A stretch of 64,000 nucleotides of DNA, from the NCBI GenBank assembly GCA_934654775.1, contig CAKUGR010000002.1:62001-126000 (forward strand). The letters run 5' to 3'. Positions 35,230 to 45,961 of the stretch are shown in pieces. The stretch is from an uncultured Collinsella sp. GTDB taxonomy: Bacteria; Actinomycetota; Coriobacteriia; Coriobacteriales; Coriobacteriaceae. Each line of letters opens with the position of its first letter. Position 1 is the first letter of the stretch. A program made the position numbers and the translations under genes. The notes beneath the pieces are model-generated. The model ran no database searches, was not told where the DNA came from, and saw nothing but the letters and a program-made list of their open reading frames with translations.

Positions 35230-37326
35230 TTACTTTTTGCGGGCAAGCTCACCGATGTTGGCGATGCCGGAGAAAACGGCCTCGAAGCGGTTGAGCAGCT
35301 TAAGGCGATTATCGCGGAGCTGTTCGTCCTTGTCCATGACCATAACCTCATCGAAGAAGTGGTCGATGGGCGCGCGCAGGGCGGCGAGGGCGGCAAACGC
35401 GGCCGGGTAATCCTCGGCAGCGAGGGCGGCATCAACGGCGGTCTGAGCGGCCTCGGAGGCGTCGGCCAGCGCAAGCTCGACCTCGCCCATCAGGCTGCGG
35501 TCGTACTCCGCGCCCAGCTCGGGCTTGGAGATATGCGCGGCACGGGCATAGGCGGTAGCCAGGTTGTCGAAGGTCTCGGCATCGTTCTTGCGGGCCTCGT
35601 CCAGGGCGGCGCAGCGGGCGAAGAAGACCGACGGGGCGATGATGTGCACCGCGGAGACAGCAGCGACGGTATCGGCCGGGATCTTCTCATCGCGAGCCAT
35701 GCTCACCAGACGGCCGTGGAAGAAGTCGCGAACCTGCTGTGCGACCTCGGCGGCGTCAAAGGCAATGCCCTGCTCGGTATAGAGCTCAAGGGCAAAGTCG
35801 ATGAGCGACGTGGGGTCGATCGGCAGGCGATCGCGCAGGATGTTGATGATGCCGATGGCGGCACGACGCAGCGCGTAGGGGTCGGAAGAGCCGGTCGGGG
35901 GCTCGCCGATGGCAAAGATACCGGCGATGGTATCGAGCTTGTCGGCGCAGGCCACGATGCAGCCGGCGGTACCCTCGGGCAGTTCGTCACCGGCAAAGCG
36001 GGGACGATAGTGATCGCGGATGGCGTGAGCGACCTCGTCGTTCTCCCCCATCGCGGTGGCGTAGTAACCGCCCATCACGCCCTGCTGGCTCGTGAACTCG
36101 ACGACGGCGTTGGAAACCAGGTCGGCCTTGCACAGGTGCGCGGCACGGCCGGCATCGGCGGCCAGGTGGGCGCCAAGGTGAGCCTCGCGGGCAATAGCGA
36201 GCGCGAGCTGCTCAATACGCTCGGACTTGGCGAGCACGCTGCCGAGCTTCTCCTGGAAGGCGACCTTGGCCAGACGCTCACGGAACTCGTCGAGGGAGAT
36301 CTTCAGATCCTCCTCGTAGAAGAACTTAGCGTCGTCCAGGCGGGCGCGCACGACGCGCTCGTTGCCGTCGATCACGCGCTCGGCGTTCTCGGGCTTGCTG
36401 TTCGAGACAACCACGAACTCACGCGTCAGCTTGCCATCACCGTCATAAATCGGGAAGTAGCGCTGGTTGGTGAGCATAGACTCGCAAATGATCTCGTGCG
36501 GAACCTTGAGGAACTCCTCGTCGAAGGTTCCGACGAGGACCGTCGGCCACTCGCAGAGGTTGATGACCTCCTCGAAGACCCTCTTGGGCGTGTCGACATG
36601 GCAGCCGGGACGAGCGGCCTCGACCTCGGCAATACCGGCGAGGATGGCCTCGCGGCGGCGCTCGGCGGAAAGTACGCCGGCACCCTCGAGCACCTGCTCG
36701 TAGACGGCGGGGCTGGCGACCACGTGGTCACCGGCACCCAGGACACGATGGCCGCGCGTGGTGTTGCCGCTCGTCACATCGGCAAACGACACGGGCACGA
36801 CGTCCTCGCCCAGAAGGCAGCAGATCCAGCGGACCGGACGCACGAACGTGGCGTGCTCGTGACCCCAGCGCTGAGAGCGGTAATTGGGCCACTGCAGGCC
36901 GGCGATGGTCTTCTCGCACAGGGCCGTCAGGATCGGGGTAGCCGGGGCAGAAGGAATGTTCTTCTCGGCAAAGACGTACTCGCGTCCGTCGGTGTCCTCG
37001 CGGCGCACCAGGTCCTCGGCAGCCACGCCGCACTTACGAGCAAAGCCCTGGGCGGCCTTGGTGGCGTTGCCGTCGGCATCGAAGGCGATGTTGGCCGCGG
37101 GGCCACGCTTGACCTCGTGAACCTCATCGGTCGCGGTGGCGACATCGGCAACGAGCGCGGCCAGACGACGCGGGCTCGAGATCACGCGGACCTCGCCGTG
37201 GGCCAGACCGGCCTCGTCGAGACCCTTGGCGATCATGGTGCCAAGCTGCTTGACGGCATTGTTCAGCGGTGCAGAGGGCATTTCCTCCGTACCGATCTCA
37301 AACAGGAAATCCTTAGCGTCTGCCAT
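35230..37326 (-). CDS. glyS: Glycyl-tRNA synthetase, beta subunit
   Basis: tRNA-recognition subunit of the alpha2-beta2 glycyl-tRNA synthetase. The 698-residue protein starts with the family segment FLFEIGTEEMP, has the RWGHEHATFVRPVRWI block near 155, the HD-like DKLDTIAGIFAIGEPPTGSSDPYALRR near 475, and a C-terminal anticodon-binding helical region ending in the FDEVMVMDKDEQLR segment. The ATG at 37326 is 3 nt after the glyQ stop. Confidence 0.96.
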   Translation of the reverse strand: MADAKDFLFEIGTEEMPSAPLNNAVKQLGTMIAKGLDEAGLAHGEVRVISSPRRLAALVADVATATDEVHEVKRGPAANIAFDADGNATKAAQGFARKCGVAAEDLVRREDTDGREYVFAEKNIPSAPATPILTALCEKTIAGLQWPNYRSQRWGHEHATFVRPVRWICCLLGEDVVPVSFADVTSGNTTRGHRVLGAGDHVVASPAVYEQVLEGAGVLSAERRREAILAGIAEVEAARPGCHVDTPKRVFEEVINLCEWPTVLVGTFDEEFLKVPHEIICESMLTNQRYFPIYDGDGKLTREFVVVSNSKPENAERVIDGNERVVRARLDDAKFFYEEDLKISLDEFRERLAKVAFQEKLGSVLAKSERIEQLALAIAREAHLGAHLAADAGRAAHLCKADLVSNAVVEFTSQQGVMGGYYATAMGENDEVAHAIRDHYRPRFAGDELPEGTAGCIVACADKLDTIAGIFAIGEPPTGSSDPYALRRAAIGIINILRDRLPIDPTSLIDFALELYTEQGIAFDAAEVAQQVRDFFHGRLVSMARDEKIPADTVAAVSAVHIIAPSVFFARCAALDEARKNDAETFDNLATAYARAAHISKPELGAEYDRSLMGEVELALADASEAAQTAVDAALAAEDYPAAFAALAALRAPIDHFFDEVMVMDKDEQLRDNRLKLLNRFEAVFSGIANIGELARKK

Positions 37327-37329
37327 GGC

Positions 37330-38241
37330 TTACGCCACCTCGCCTTCCTGGTCGGCATTCTCGTTGATTCCGGCGACCTCGGCCATGTAGGCCTCGCAGC
37401 ACGCCTTGGCGACAGCGCGGACGCGCAGGATGTAGTTGGCGCGCTCGACTGCGGACAGTGCACCGCGGGCATCGAGCAGGTTGAAGGCATGGCTGCACTT
37501 CATAACGCAGTCGTATGCCGGCAGCGGCAGCTTGCGCTCCAGGCAGGAGTGGCACTCGGCCTCGTAGTCGTCAAACTTCTGACGCATCATCTCGACGTTG
37601 GCGACCTCAAAGTTGTAGGCGCTGAACTCGCGCTCGTTCTCCAGGAACACGTCGCCGTAGGTCATGGGCGTGCCGTCGGGCAGATAGCTCCACACCAGGT
37701 CATAGACGGAGTTAACGCCCTGGGCGTACATGGCGATACGCTCCAGACCGTAGGTGATCTCGACGGGCACGGGGTCGACCTCGATGCCGCCTACCTGCTG
37801 GAAGTACGTGAACTGCGTGACCTCCATGCCGTTGAGCCAGACCTCCCAGCCAAGGCCCCAGGCGCCGAGCGTCGGGCTCTCCCAGTCGTCCTCGACAAAG
37901 CGGACGTCATGGTCGTTGGGGTCCAGGCCAATGGCGGCCAGCGAACCCAGGTAGAGCTCCTGGGCATTGACCGGCGAGGGCTTGATGAGCACCTGGAACT
38001 GATAGTAGTGCTGCATGCGGTTGGGGTTCTCGCCGTAGCGGCCGTCGGCGGGACGGCGGCAGGGCTGCGCATAGCAGGTGCGCCACTCGGCGGGACCGAG
38101 CGAGCGCAGCGTGGTCGCGGTATGGAAGGTACCGGCACCGACCTCGGAGTCATAGGGCTGCATAATGACGCAGCCCTGCTCGCCCCAGTACTGCTGGAGG
38201 CGCAGGATGATGTCTTGGAAGGAAAGCGATGAAGCGTTCAT
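37330..38241 (-). CDS. glyQ: Glycyl-tRNA synthetase, alpha subunit
   Basis: Catalytic class II subunit that activates glycine. Seen: [17 protein letters not shown] at the N-terminus, [20 protein letters not shown] near 30, [18 protein letters not shown] near 65 and the ATP-site [14 protein letters not shown] near 170. The 303 residues are normal. A -10 like TATAGT lies about 42 nt upstream (38288-38283), inside the short gap after lepB. No T-box leader is present. Confidence 0.97.
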   Translation of the reverse strand: MNASSLSFQDIILRLQQYWGEQGCVIMQPYDSEVGAGTFHTATTLRSLGPAEWRTCYAQPCRRPADGRYGENPNRMQHYYQFQVLIKPSPVNAQELYLGSLAAIGLDPNDHDVRFVEDDWESPTLGAWGLGWEVWLNGMEVTQFTYFQQVGGIEVDPVPVEITYGLERIAMYAQGVNSVYDLVWSYLPDGTPMTYGDVFLENEREFSAYNFEVANVEMMRQKFDDYEAECHSCLERKLPLPAYDCVMKCSHAFNLLDARGALSAVERANYILRVRAVAKACCEAYMAEVAGINENADQEGEVA

Positions 38242-38295
38242 GCCTCTAATATCCCCTCGTCGAAACGATTACACGGTTAGGTACTATAGCGGTTT

Positions 38296-38859
38296 TTAGT
38301 CGATAGCGCCGATACGGTTGAGCGGCCAGTAGCGCATAAGCGCCACGGCAATCAGATCGGAGCGGTCGACCGGGCCAAAGTAGCGGGAGTCGGCTGAGTT
38401 CTCGCGATTGTCGCCCATTACCCACACACAGTCGTCAGGGACGGTGTAGGGATAGCTCACCTGGGCGGCGGGCGCCTGGACCGAAAGCGGCCAGCTCATG
38501 CCGGTCGTATAGTCCTCATCGAGCGCCTGGCCGTCAACGACGACCTTGCCGTCCTGCAGGTCGACCGTCTGTCCGGCCGTGGCGATGACGCGCTTTACCA
38601 GCACGTCATGCTCGGACGTGGCATCGAGGTTGTGGAACACCACAATGTCACCCTGTTTGACGGGCTGTCCGAGCTCGAGCGTCACCTTCTGCGCCAGAAT
38701 CTGATCGCCGATCTCGATCGTGGACTCCATGGAGCCAGTGGGCACCACGAAGGGCTCGACCACAAACGTACGAATCACGAAGGTGGCGGCGAGCGCAATC
38801 GCAACGATTACGATCCACTCAAAGGCGCCCCTCAGGGCAGATTGCTGCGATGGAACCAT
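38296..38859 (-). CDS. lepB: Signal peptidase I
   Basis: Membrane-bound serine protease that removes signal peptides from Sec and Tat substrates, including presumably the secreted protein at 28347. One N-terminal membrane segment (about 13-33), the nucleophile Ser43 in PTGSME, the general base Lys89 in VLVKRVIA, and the C-terminal MGDNRENSADSRYFGPV box. The ATG at 38859 follows GAGGAG by 5 nt; this is preferred over a GTG two codons earlier. It overlaps closely with trmD. Confidence 0.94.
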   Translation of the reverse strand: MVPSQQSALRGAFEWIVIVAIALAATFVIRTFVVEPFVVPTGSMESTIEIGDQILAQKVTLELGQPVKQGDIVVFHNLDATSEHDVLVKRVIATAGQTVDLQDGKVVVDGQALDEDYTTGMSWPLSVQAPAAQVSYPYTVPDDCVWVMGDNRENSADSRYFGPVDRSDLIAVALMRYWPLNRIGAID

Positions 38860-38861
38860 TC

Positions 38862-39620
38862 TCACTCCTCGCTCTGCGAATACGAAGCGTCCAGGATCTC
38901 CTGCGCGTACGCGCGCTCCTCAGCCGTAAGGCGAGCCGTCTCGATCAGATCGGGACGCCAACGACAGGTGCGCTCGATGGCGTTTTTGCGGCGCCAGGCA
39001 TCGACCTTGGCGTGGTCGCCGCTTACGAGCACCGGAGGCACGCCCTCGCCGTTGAACTCGGCGGGGCGGGTGTACTGCGCGTACTCGAGCAGGCCGCCGT
39101 CCTCAGCAGTCGAGAAGGACTCATCGACATTGCTCATCTCGTCGCCCAGGGCGCCGGGAATGAGCCGTACGACGGCATCGGCCACGACCATAGCGGGCAG
39201 CTCGCCGCCCGTAAGCACGTAGTCACCGATCGACAGGCGCTCGTCGGCATACGCATACGCGCGCTCGTCGACGCCCTCGTAACGGCTGCACACAAACAAT
39301 AGGCGCTCGCTTTTGAGCAGGCGCTCGGCCACATGCTGCGTAAAGGGCTCGCCGCAGGGGGTAAAGAACACCACGGTGGGCTTGGGGCCCTCGGCACTAA
39401 TGGCCTCGATGGCCTCGGCGATGGGCTCAACCTTCATGAGCATGCCCTGTCCGCCGCCGTACGGCTCGTCATCGACAGTGCGATGGCGGTCGTGCGTCCA
39501 GTCGCGCAGGTTGTACGCCTTAAAATCAAAAAGGCCGGCCTTGCGGGCGCGGCCCAAGATCGATGTGGACATGACGGGCTCAAACATCTCGGGAAAGACC
39601 GAAAGGGTCTCAATCAGCAT
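38862..39620 (-). CDS. trmD: tRNA (guanine37-N1)-methyltransferase
   Basis: SPOUT-class enzyme that forms m1G37 in tRNA and prevents frameshifting. Seen: the DDEPYGGGQGMLMKVEP motif near residue 50, the knot segment SRYEGVDERAYAY near 115, and IGDYVLTGGELPAM near 132. Length 252. The operon rpsP-khpA-rimM-trmD is conserved; here lepB follows instead of rplS. Confidence 0.97.
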   Translation of the reverse strand: MLIETLSVFPEMFEPVMSTSILGRARKAGLFDFKAYNLRDWTHDRHRTVDDEPYGGGQGMLMKVEPIAEAIEAISAEGPKPTVVFFTPCGEPFTQHVAERLLKSERLLFVCSRYEGVDERAYAYADERLSIGDYVLTGGELPAMVVADAVVRLIPGALGDEMSNVDESFSTAEDGGLLEYAQYTRPAEFNGEGVPPVLVSGDHAKVDAWRRKNAIERTCRWRPDLIETARLTAEERAYAQEILDASYSQSEE

Positions 39621-39630
39621 GTTGTCCTCC

Positions 39631-40152
39631 CTACTTGTCCATATCGATCAAGCCGTCCATAACCTGGACGGAAATTGTTCCTGTGTCGGGAAGATCGAGC
39701 ACAACCTGCTCGATCACGGGGATCAGCACCTCGCCGTACCGATCGCCCTCGACAACCCAAACATCGTTGGCGGGCGTCGACATGATCTCGGCAATCGTTC
39801 CGAGCGAACCGAAGCGCTCATCGACCACCTCGCGACCCATAAGGTCGGTATAGGCGGCGTCGAGCGAATCGAGCTCAAAGTCGTCACGGTCAGCCAGCAC
39901 GTAGCATCCGGTGATGCCCTCGGCGGCCGTCAAATCGTCTATGCCCTCAAACGAGACCAAATCGCCATCGCCCGTATCGGTGACGGACACGACCGTGCAA
40001 AAACGGTCGCGCTTGAGCGCCGGCGGTGTCAAGGCGACACGCATACCCGGCTCCAATACAGAAGGAAGTCCCCGCAGCGGCTGCGCGAGGACCTCCCCCT
40101 TCCTTCCGTGCGGCTTAACCACACGGGCGATGTTTTTGTACTGGGACCTCAA
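39631..40152 (-). CDS. rimM: Ribosome maturation factor RimM
   Basis: Binds S19 and helps build the 30S head. The N-terminal barrel opens with ARVVKPHGRKGEVLAQPL; the C-terminal PRC-barrel has LMGREVVDE, GSLGTIAEI and VWVVEGDRYGEVLIPVI, ending with VQVMDGLIDMD. Length 173. The start is a TTG with only AGGA close by, so initiation is probably coupled to khpA, whose stop lies 4 nt upstream. Confidence 0.94.
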   Translation of the reverse strand: MRSQYKNIARVVKPHGRKGEVLAQPLRGLPSVLEPGMRVALTPPALKRDRFCTVVSVTDTGDGDLVSFEGIDDLTAAEGITGCYVLADRDDFELDSLDAAYTDLMGREVVDERFGSLGTIAEIMSTPANDVWVVEGDRYGEVLIPVIEQVVLDLPDTGTISVQVMDGLIDMDK

Positions 40153-40156
40153 GGTC

Positions 40157-40441
40157 CTAGCCCAGAACCTCTACCTCGACAGCAGTGTCGAGGCGAGCGG
40201 CCAGTGCACGGGCGAGCGTGCGAATGGCCTTGATGGTACGGCCACGACGGCCGATGACCTTAGCGACGTCATCCTCGGCAACCGAAACCTCAATCGTGGA
40301 GGCGTCGTCACCATCAATGACCTCAAGGCTCACGGAATCCGGGTCGTCGACGATCTGAACAACGAGATATTCGACGAGATCGGCGATGCGATCTGAGAGC
40401 ATTGCCTCACCCTCGAGCTGTGCAGCGTCAACCTCAGGCAC
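40157..40441 (-). CDS. khpA: KH-domain RNA-binding protein KhpA
   Basis: Small type II KH protein that, in Gram-positive bacteria, pairs with KhpB/EloR to bind RNA and influence cell elongation. The KH loop is VAKVIGRRGRTIKAIR near residue 60. It has 94 residues, with a 15-residue acidic N-terminal extension before LSDRIADLVEYLV; a start at the internal methionine before that block is possible. It sits between rpsP and rimM, as usual. Confidence 0.92.
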   Translation of the reverse strand: MPEVDAAQLEGEAMLSDRIADLVEYLVVQIVDDPDSVSLEVIDGDDASTIEVSVAEDDVAKVIGRRGRTIKAIRTLARALAARLDTAVEVEVLG

Positions 40442-40444
40442 GAT

Positions 40445-40786
40445 TTACTCCTCGGCGCCCTCAGCGGCCTCAGCGGCAGCCTTAGCGGCCTCGGCCTCTT
40501 TGGCGAGCTGCTTCTTGGACTTCTTAACGACGGTCTCGGTCTTCTCGCCCTCGTTGGCGGCCTTGACCAGAGCGGCGACGGCGTCGGTGAGCTGAGCGCC
40601 CTTGGACTGCCAGTCAGCAATCTTCTCGAGATCGAGGTTGATGGTCTTGGGGGCGGTCATCGGGTTGTAGCGGCCAACCTCCTCGATGATACGACCGTCA
40701 CGCGGGGCGCGGGAATCGGCGACGACGACACGGTAGTACGGACGCTTCTTAGCGCCGTGACGAGCAAGGCGAATCTTGACTGCCAA
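40445..40786 (-). CDS. rpsP: 30S ribosomal protein S16
   Basis: Small-subunit protein needed for 30S assembly. The product opens [21 protein letters not shown] and contains [15 protein letters not shown]. The 113 residues include a Lys/Ala/Glu-rich C-terminal tail of about 35 residues, longer than in E. coli. The TTG at 40786 is chosen because GGAGGAG lies 6 nt upstream and the protein then begins at the conserved position. ffh, a frequent upstream partner, is absent. Confidence 0.96.
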   Translation of the reverse strand: MAVKIRLARHGAKKRPYYRVVVADSRAPRDGRIIEEVGRYNPMTAPKTINLDLEKIADWQSKGAQLTDAVAALVKAANEGEKTETVVKKSKKQLAKEAEAAKAAAEAAEGAEE

Positions 40787-40975
40787 AGGAAACTCCTCCA
40801 ACCAAGCAGCTTTAGGCTGCAACTACAAACAAACAGTTGAACATAATACGCCATCGACGCGGGCAGGTGAAGTCCGTGAGACCAACTTCTTCGGTGTAGT
40901 CGAGGGCAAATCCATATCTTAGACAAGAATTCGCGATTTGCAAGCACATCCACGCACCCCACATGAGCTGCGCGG

Positions 40976-40981
40976 TATACT
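40976..40981 (+). promoter_or_regulatory. dinB -10 box immediately before the ATG
   Basis: TATACT at 40976-40981 ends 6 nt before the dinB ATG at 40988, so transcription should start at or very near the A of ATG. No ribosome site and no clear -35 are present. The rest of 40787-40975 contains nothing that I recognise. Confidence 0.5.
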
Positions 40982-40987
40982 CGTGAC

Positions 40988-42244
40988 ATGGAAAGACGCG
41001 AACATACATACGGTTATGAGGATGCTGCGGGCGTCACGCCGCCGCCCTGGACGGGTCAGGCGGTGGGCCTGATGGACCTCGATGCATTTTTTGCGAGCGT
41101 GGAGATGCTCGACCACCCCGAGTGGCGCGGCAAGCCGCTCATTGTGGGCGGCGATGCCGAATCACGCGGCGTCGTGTCCACATGTTCGTATGAAGCGCGT
41201 CGTTTTGGCGTGCATTCCGCCATGCCCTCAGCCGAGGCACGACGCCTGTGCCCGCAGGCAATTTGGACACACGGGCACTTCGATCGCTACCGCGAGGTGA
41301 GCGCGCAGGTCATGACGATTCTAGCCGACGAGACGCCACGTGTGGAACGCGTGTCCATCGACGAGGCCTTTATCGATATCACACCGGGTCGCTTTGCACC
41401 CGAGGACCCACTGCTGGTTGCGCGACGCATCAGTGACCGCGTGGCGGCACTGGGGGTGACCTGCTCCATCGGCGTTGGGTGCAACAAGACCGTGGCCAAA
41501 ATCGCAAGCGAGCGCGACAAGCCGTTTGGGCTGACTATCGTGCGCCCCGGAACCGAGCAGCGCTTTTTGGCTGCGCTGCCGGTATCTGCGATGAGCGGTA
41601 TCGGGCGCTCGGCCGAGGAGCGGCTGCGCCGCATGCGAATCTATACGCTGGGCGAGCTGTCGCGTGCGCCGGAGTCGACGTTGGCTGCAATCTTTGGCGT
41701 GAACGGCGAGCGTATGCGCCAGCGCGCGCTGGGTCTCGAGATTTCCGAGGTCACAAGCCTGGATGAGGAGCGCGAGGTCAAATCGGTGAGCAATGAGCGC
41801 ACCTTTGCAAAGGATTTAACCGAGCGCGGGGATATCGAGGCGGCGATTGCGCTGCTCGGCGAGTCGGTTGGACGCCGCCTGCGCCGTCAGGGCCTGACAG
41901 GCGGAACCGTAACGCTCAAGCTCAAGTATTCGTATGGCAGCGGACGCACGGCACAGCGCCGCTTGCCCCACCCCACCGACGACGAGAATATCTTTGTGGC
42001 CGTAGCGCTCGAGCTGCTCGACAATATCTGGCAAGAAGGCATGCACGTGCGCCTGGCCGGTATCGGCATGAGCGACTTCAACCACCAAGGCGGCATCCAA
42101 ACCGATCTGTTCTGCGAAGTCGATGACCGCGGCGCCCAGTCGAGCGACCGACGCGGCCTCTCCGTCGCCATCGATGCCGTCCGAGACAAATTCGGCGACA
42201 CTGCCCTATCCTTCGGCCGCCAATCCCGCTTCTCCTCCCAATGA
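40988..42244 (+). CDS. dinB: DNA polymerase IV (Y family)
   Basis: Error-prone translesion polymerase. Catalytic acidic residues are in GLMDLDAFFASVE (about residue 29) and RVSIDEAFIDI (about 123). The GVGCNKTVAKIASERDKP thumb segment, a helix-hairpin-helix (VSAMSGIGRSAEERL) and a little-finger domain follow. A short clamp-binding motif may be QTDLF at about 380. The N-terminus extends about 26 residues beyond most homologues. It stands alone on the plus strand among minus-strand operons, with a -10 placed so that the mRNA would be leaderless. Confidence 0.94.
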   Translation: MERREHTYGYEDAAGVTPPPWTGQAVGLMDLDAFFASVEMLDHPEWRGKPLIVGGDAESRGVVSTCSYEARRFGVHSAMPSAEARRLCPQAIWTHGHFDRYREVSAQVMTILADETPRVERVSIDEAFIDITPGRFAPEDPLLVARRISDRVAALGVTCSIGVGCNKTVAKIASERDKPFGLTIVRPGTEQRFLAALPVSAMSGIGRSAEERLRRMRIYTLGELSRAPESTLAAIFGVNGERMRQRALGLEISEVTSLDEEREVKSVSNERTFAKDLTERGDIEAAIALLGESVGRRLRRQGLTGGTVTLKLKYSYGSGRTAQRRLPHPTDDENIFVAVALELLDNIWQEGMHVRLAGIGMSDFNHQGGIQTDLFCEVDDRGAQSSDRRGLSVAIDAVRDKFGDTALSFGRQSRFSSQ

Positions 42245-42254
42245 TTTGCTTTTG

Positions 42255-42299
42255 GGCAAAAAGAAAGCCGGGCAGCTGCAGGTAGTGCAACTGCCCGGC
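42255..42299 (-). terminator. Terminator of the obgE-nadD-yqeK-rsfS operon
   Basis: GCCGGGCAG (42299-42291, minus) pairs with CTGCCCGGC (42275-42267) through an inner TGCA/TGCA stem and is followed by TTTCTTTTT. It lies 47 nt after rsfS; in the other direction it may also stop dinB transcripts. Confidence 0.85.
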
Positions 42300-42345
42300 G
42301 AGCGGTAGAGGGTAGCTCTAGAGAAGCCCCGGCCCAAATAAGGTC

Positions 42346-42801
42346 CTAGAGGAGGTTGAGGGGGAGCTGGGGAGCGTCGCCCCAGAGCTTTTCTAGGCGG
42401 TAAAAGTCGCGGGCCTCGGGGGTGAAGACGTGGACGACGACCGAGCCGTAGTCCATGAGCATCCAGGTCTTCTGTTCGCGGCCCTCGATGGAGAACGGGT
42501 GCTCACCGCAAGCCTCGGCGACCTTCTCCTCAATCTCGTCGACGATCGAATCGACCTGACGGTTATTGGTACCGGTGGCGAGCACAAAGTAGTCGCACAC
42601 GTCGGAGAGCTCGGTCAGATCGAGCACTTGCACGTCCTCGCCCTTCTTGTCGTAGGCGGCCTGCGCGGCGGCGCGGGCGACATCCTCGGCGGCGACACCG
42701 CTCGCGGAAAGCGAGGCGGCGGTGCGGTCGGACGTGGCAACGAAGCTCTTGTGCTCCACACCTTCAAGAATCTGCTCGTCGGTCATGGTCTCATCGGCCA
42801 T
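42346..42801 (-). CDS. rsfS: Ribosomal silencing factor RsfS
   Basis: Binds L14 on free 50S subunits and blocks subunit joining when nutrients are short. The conserved domain (about residues 55-150) has LSDVCDYFVLATGTNNRQV, REQKTWMLMDYGSVVVHVF and the terminal FYRLEKLWGDAP. An N-terminal extension of about 50 residues, acidic then Ala-rich, makes it 151 residues against about 110 in most bacteria. The ATG at 42801 follows AAAGAGG by 6 nt. Confidence 0.94.
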   Translation of the reverse strand: MADETMTDEQILEGVEHKSFVATSDRTAASLSASGVAAEDVARAAAQAAYDKKGEDVQVLDLTELSDVCDYFVLATGTNNRQVDSIVDEIEEKVAEACGEHPFSIEGREQKTWMLMDYGSVVVHVFTPEARDFYRLEKLWGDAPQLPLNLL

Positions 42802-42829
42802 GGAATACCTCTTTCTAGACACGCCCGAG

Positions 42830-43438
42830 CTAGCGCAGCTGGGCGTAATGGTTGTAAATCGTAATTGCCGTGGGATAAAGATAACGCCCGGACTGGATCA
42901 CGTAGACCAGACCCTGCGCAAAACAGGAGAAGAACAACTCGTCAAGCGTCGACTCCCCCACCATCTTGCGCAGCGCGTGGGCATAATCACCATGGCGGTT
43001 GGGCTCGATGGCATCGGCCACAAAGACCACCATATCGAGCGGCGTCATATCGCAAGCGCCCACCGTGTGACGGTCGACAGCCTGAAAGACCGCCGACGAT
43101 AGCTCGGGAAAAAGCTGCGGAAGCTCATAGGCGGCAACCGGGCCATGGAGCAGCGGCGTCGCGGCAGAGGGCGAACCGGCGACCTTGATGCCATAGTGCA
43201 GCGCGCGCGCCACGAGCTCATCATCGGAGAGCACCTTATCCCAGTCGTGGATCAGGCCGGCGGCAGCGGCATCAAAGCGATTGACACCATACACCTCGGC
43301 CAGATGCAGCGCGGTCTCGGCAACACCCAACGAATGCACATAGCGCTTGCGCTTATCCTTCATGCGCACGTCGAGCAGCTCGTGAATGCGCTGGAGCAGC
43401 GCGCGCTCGTCGCCCTCAAACTGATCTTCTACCGACAA
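42830..43438 (-). CDS. yqeK: HD-domain hydrolase YqeK (Ap4A hydrolase type)
   Basis: HD phosphohydrolase; characterised members split Ap4A symmetrically. Metal-binding motifs are in order: RYVHSLGVAE near residue 33, GLIHDWDK near 62, LLHGPVAA near 97, DRHTVG near 120 and VFVADAIEPNR near 137. It has 202 residues with a TTG start after GGGGGAG. nadD-yqeK-rsfS is a common trio. Confidence 0.92.
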   Translation of the reverse strand: MSVEDQFEGDERALLQRIHELLDVRMKDKRKRYVHSLGVAETALHLAEVYGVNRFDAAAAGLIHDWDKVLSDDELVARALHYGIKVAGSPSAATPLLHGPVAAYELPQLFPELSSAVFQAVDRHTVGACDMTPLDMVVFVADAIEPNRHGDYAHALRKMVGESTLDELFFSCFAQGLVYVIQSGRYLYPTAITIYNHYAQLR

Positions 43439-43450
43439 CGTTCTCCCCCA

Positions 43451-44128
43451 TCACTCAAAATCTTCTTGACCCAGATCGGCATACAGACCGCGTTTGCGAA
43501 TGTAGCCGAGCACGGACTCGCTCGTAAGATAGCGCGCGCTCATGCCGCGGGCAACTCGTTTGCGAATGTTGGTCGAGCTAATCGCCAGCGCCGGAATCTG
43601 GATATAACGCACGTCAAACGGCAGGCCCGACTCTTTGATCCGCGCGCGAGCCGTATCGATATCGAAGCCCGGTCGCGTCGCCGCAATAAACGTGGCAAGT
43701 TCGGCGATTCGGTCGGCATCATGCCAGGTCACAATATCGATAATCGCGTCGGCGCCCGTAATAAAGTAGAGCTTTACCTGAGGCGGGTAAAAGTCGCGAA
43801 GGGCATGAAGCGTATCGGCCGTATAGGTCACGCCCGGACGGTCGATCTCGAATCGGCTCGCCAAAAAAGCCGGATTCGCAGCGGTGGCGAGGACCGTCAT
43901 GGCATAGCGGTCCTCGGCAGGCGTCACCGGCTTGTCGAGCTTAAAGGCGGGAGAGCCCGCCGGCATAAAGAGCACGGCATCCAGGTCGAGCGATTCGCGC
44001 GCCTGCTCGGCGGTCACCAGGTGACCGTAATGGATCGGGTCGAAGGTGCCGCCCATAATGCCAAGCCTATACTCCCGCCCATCCTCGATGGGCAGCTCGG
44101 GCAAACCGATTCCACCGCGCAGCGACAT
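43451..44128 (-). CDS. nadD: Nicotinate-nucleotide adenylyltransferase
   Basis: Adenylates nicotinate mononucleotide in NAD synthesis. The T/HxGH motif is seen in IMGGTFDPIHYGHL near residue 25, and the C-terminal ISSTNIRKRVARG near 190 is the second nucleotide-binding signature. Length 225, with about 18 extra residues before the first strand. It overlaps closely with obgE upstream and yqeK downstream. Confidence 0.95.
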   Translation of the reverse strand: MSLRGGIGLPELPIEDGREYRLGIMGGTFDPIHYGHLVTAEQARESLDLDAVLFMPAGSPAFKLDKPVTPAEDRYAMTVLATAANPAFLASRFEIDRPGVTYTADTLHALRDFYPPQVKLYFITGADAIIDIVTWHDADRIAELATFIAATRPGFDIDTARARIKESGLPFDVRYIQIPALAISSTNIRKRVARGMSARYLTSESVLGYIRKRGLYADLGQEDFE

Positions 44129-44131
44129 GGT

Positions 44132-45598
<1,467 letters not shown>

Positions 45599-45601
45599 CT
45601 A

Positions 45602-45645
45602 CAAAAAGAGGGAGACCCTTGAATCCTAAAACTCAAGTGCCTCCC
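45602..45645 (-). terminator. Terminator between rpmA and obgE
   Basis: GGGAGGCACTTGAG (45645-45632, minus) pairs with TTCAAGGGTCTCCC (45622-45609), followed by TCTTTTT. It would isolate rplU-rpmA from obgE, apart from read-through. Confidence 0.8.
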
Positions 45646-45670
45646 ACATATGTGCTCTATGAAGGGTGAA

Positions 45671-45928
45671 TTACGCGTTCGCGAGCGGGCGTACGCTGAC
45701 CCTGTGCTTGATACCCTTGTGGAACTCAACGGTACCGTCGACCAGCGCGAACAGCGTGTCGTCCTTGCCACGGCCAACGTTCTCACCCGGGTGGATGTGC
45801 GTGCCGTGCTGACGGACGAGAATCGTGCCCGTGGTTACCGTCTGGCCGGCGAAGCGCTTCGTGCCAAGGCGCTGACCGCGGGAGTCACGGCCATTACGGG
45901 AGGAACCGAGTCCTTTTTTGTGTGCCAT
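45671..45928 (-). CDS. rpmA: 50S ribosomal protein L27
   Basis: Large-subunit protein whose N-terminus reaches the peptidyl transferase centre. The 85 residues open directly with [15 protein letters not shown], so there is no N-terminal extension of the Firmicutes type that must be cut by the protease Prp; accordingly no prp gene lies between rplU and rpmA. The [15 protein letters not shown] signature is intact. Confidence 0.97.
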   Translation of the reverse strand: MAHKKGLGSSRNGRDSRGQRLGTKRFAGQTVTTGTILVRQHGTHIHPGENVGRGKDDTLFALVDGTVEFHKGIKHRVSVRPLANA

Positions 45929-45961
45929 TGTGTATACCTACTCTTTCGTTACGAGTGTAAT

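Noticed and set aside
34981..38232. 1083-residue plus-strand frame opposite glyS and glyQ
   Set aside because: It covers clearly conserved glycyl-tRNA synthetase genes and has the composition of an antisense shadow.
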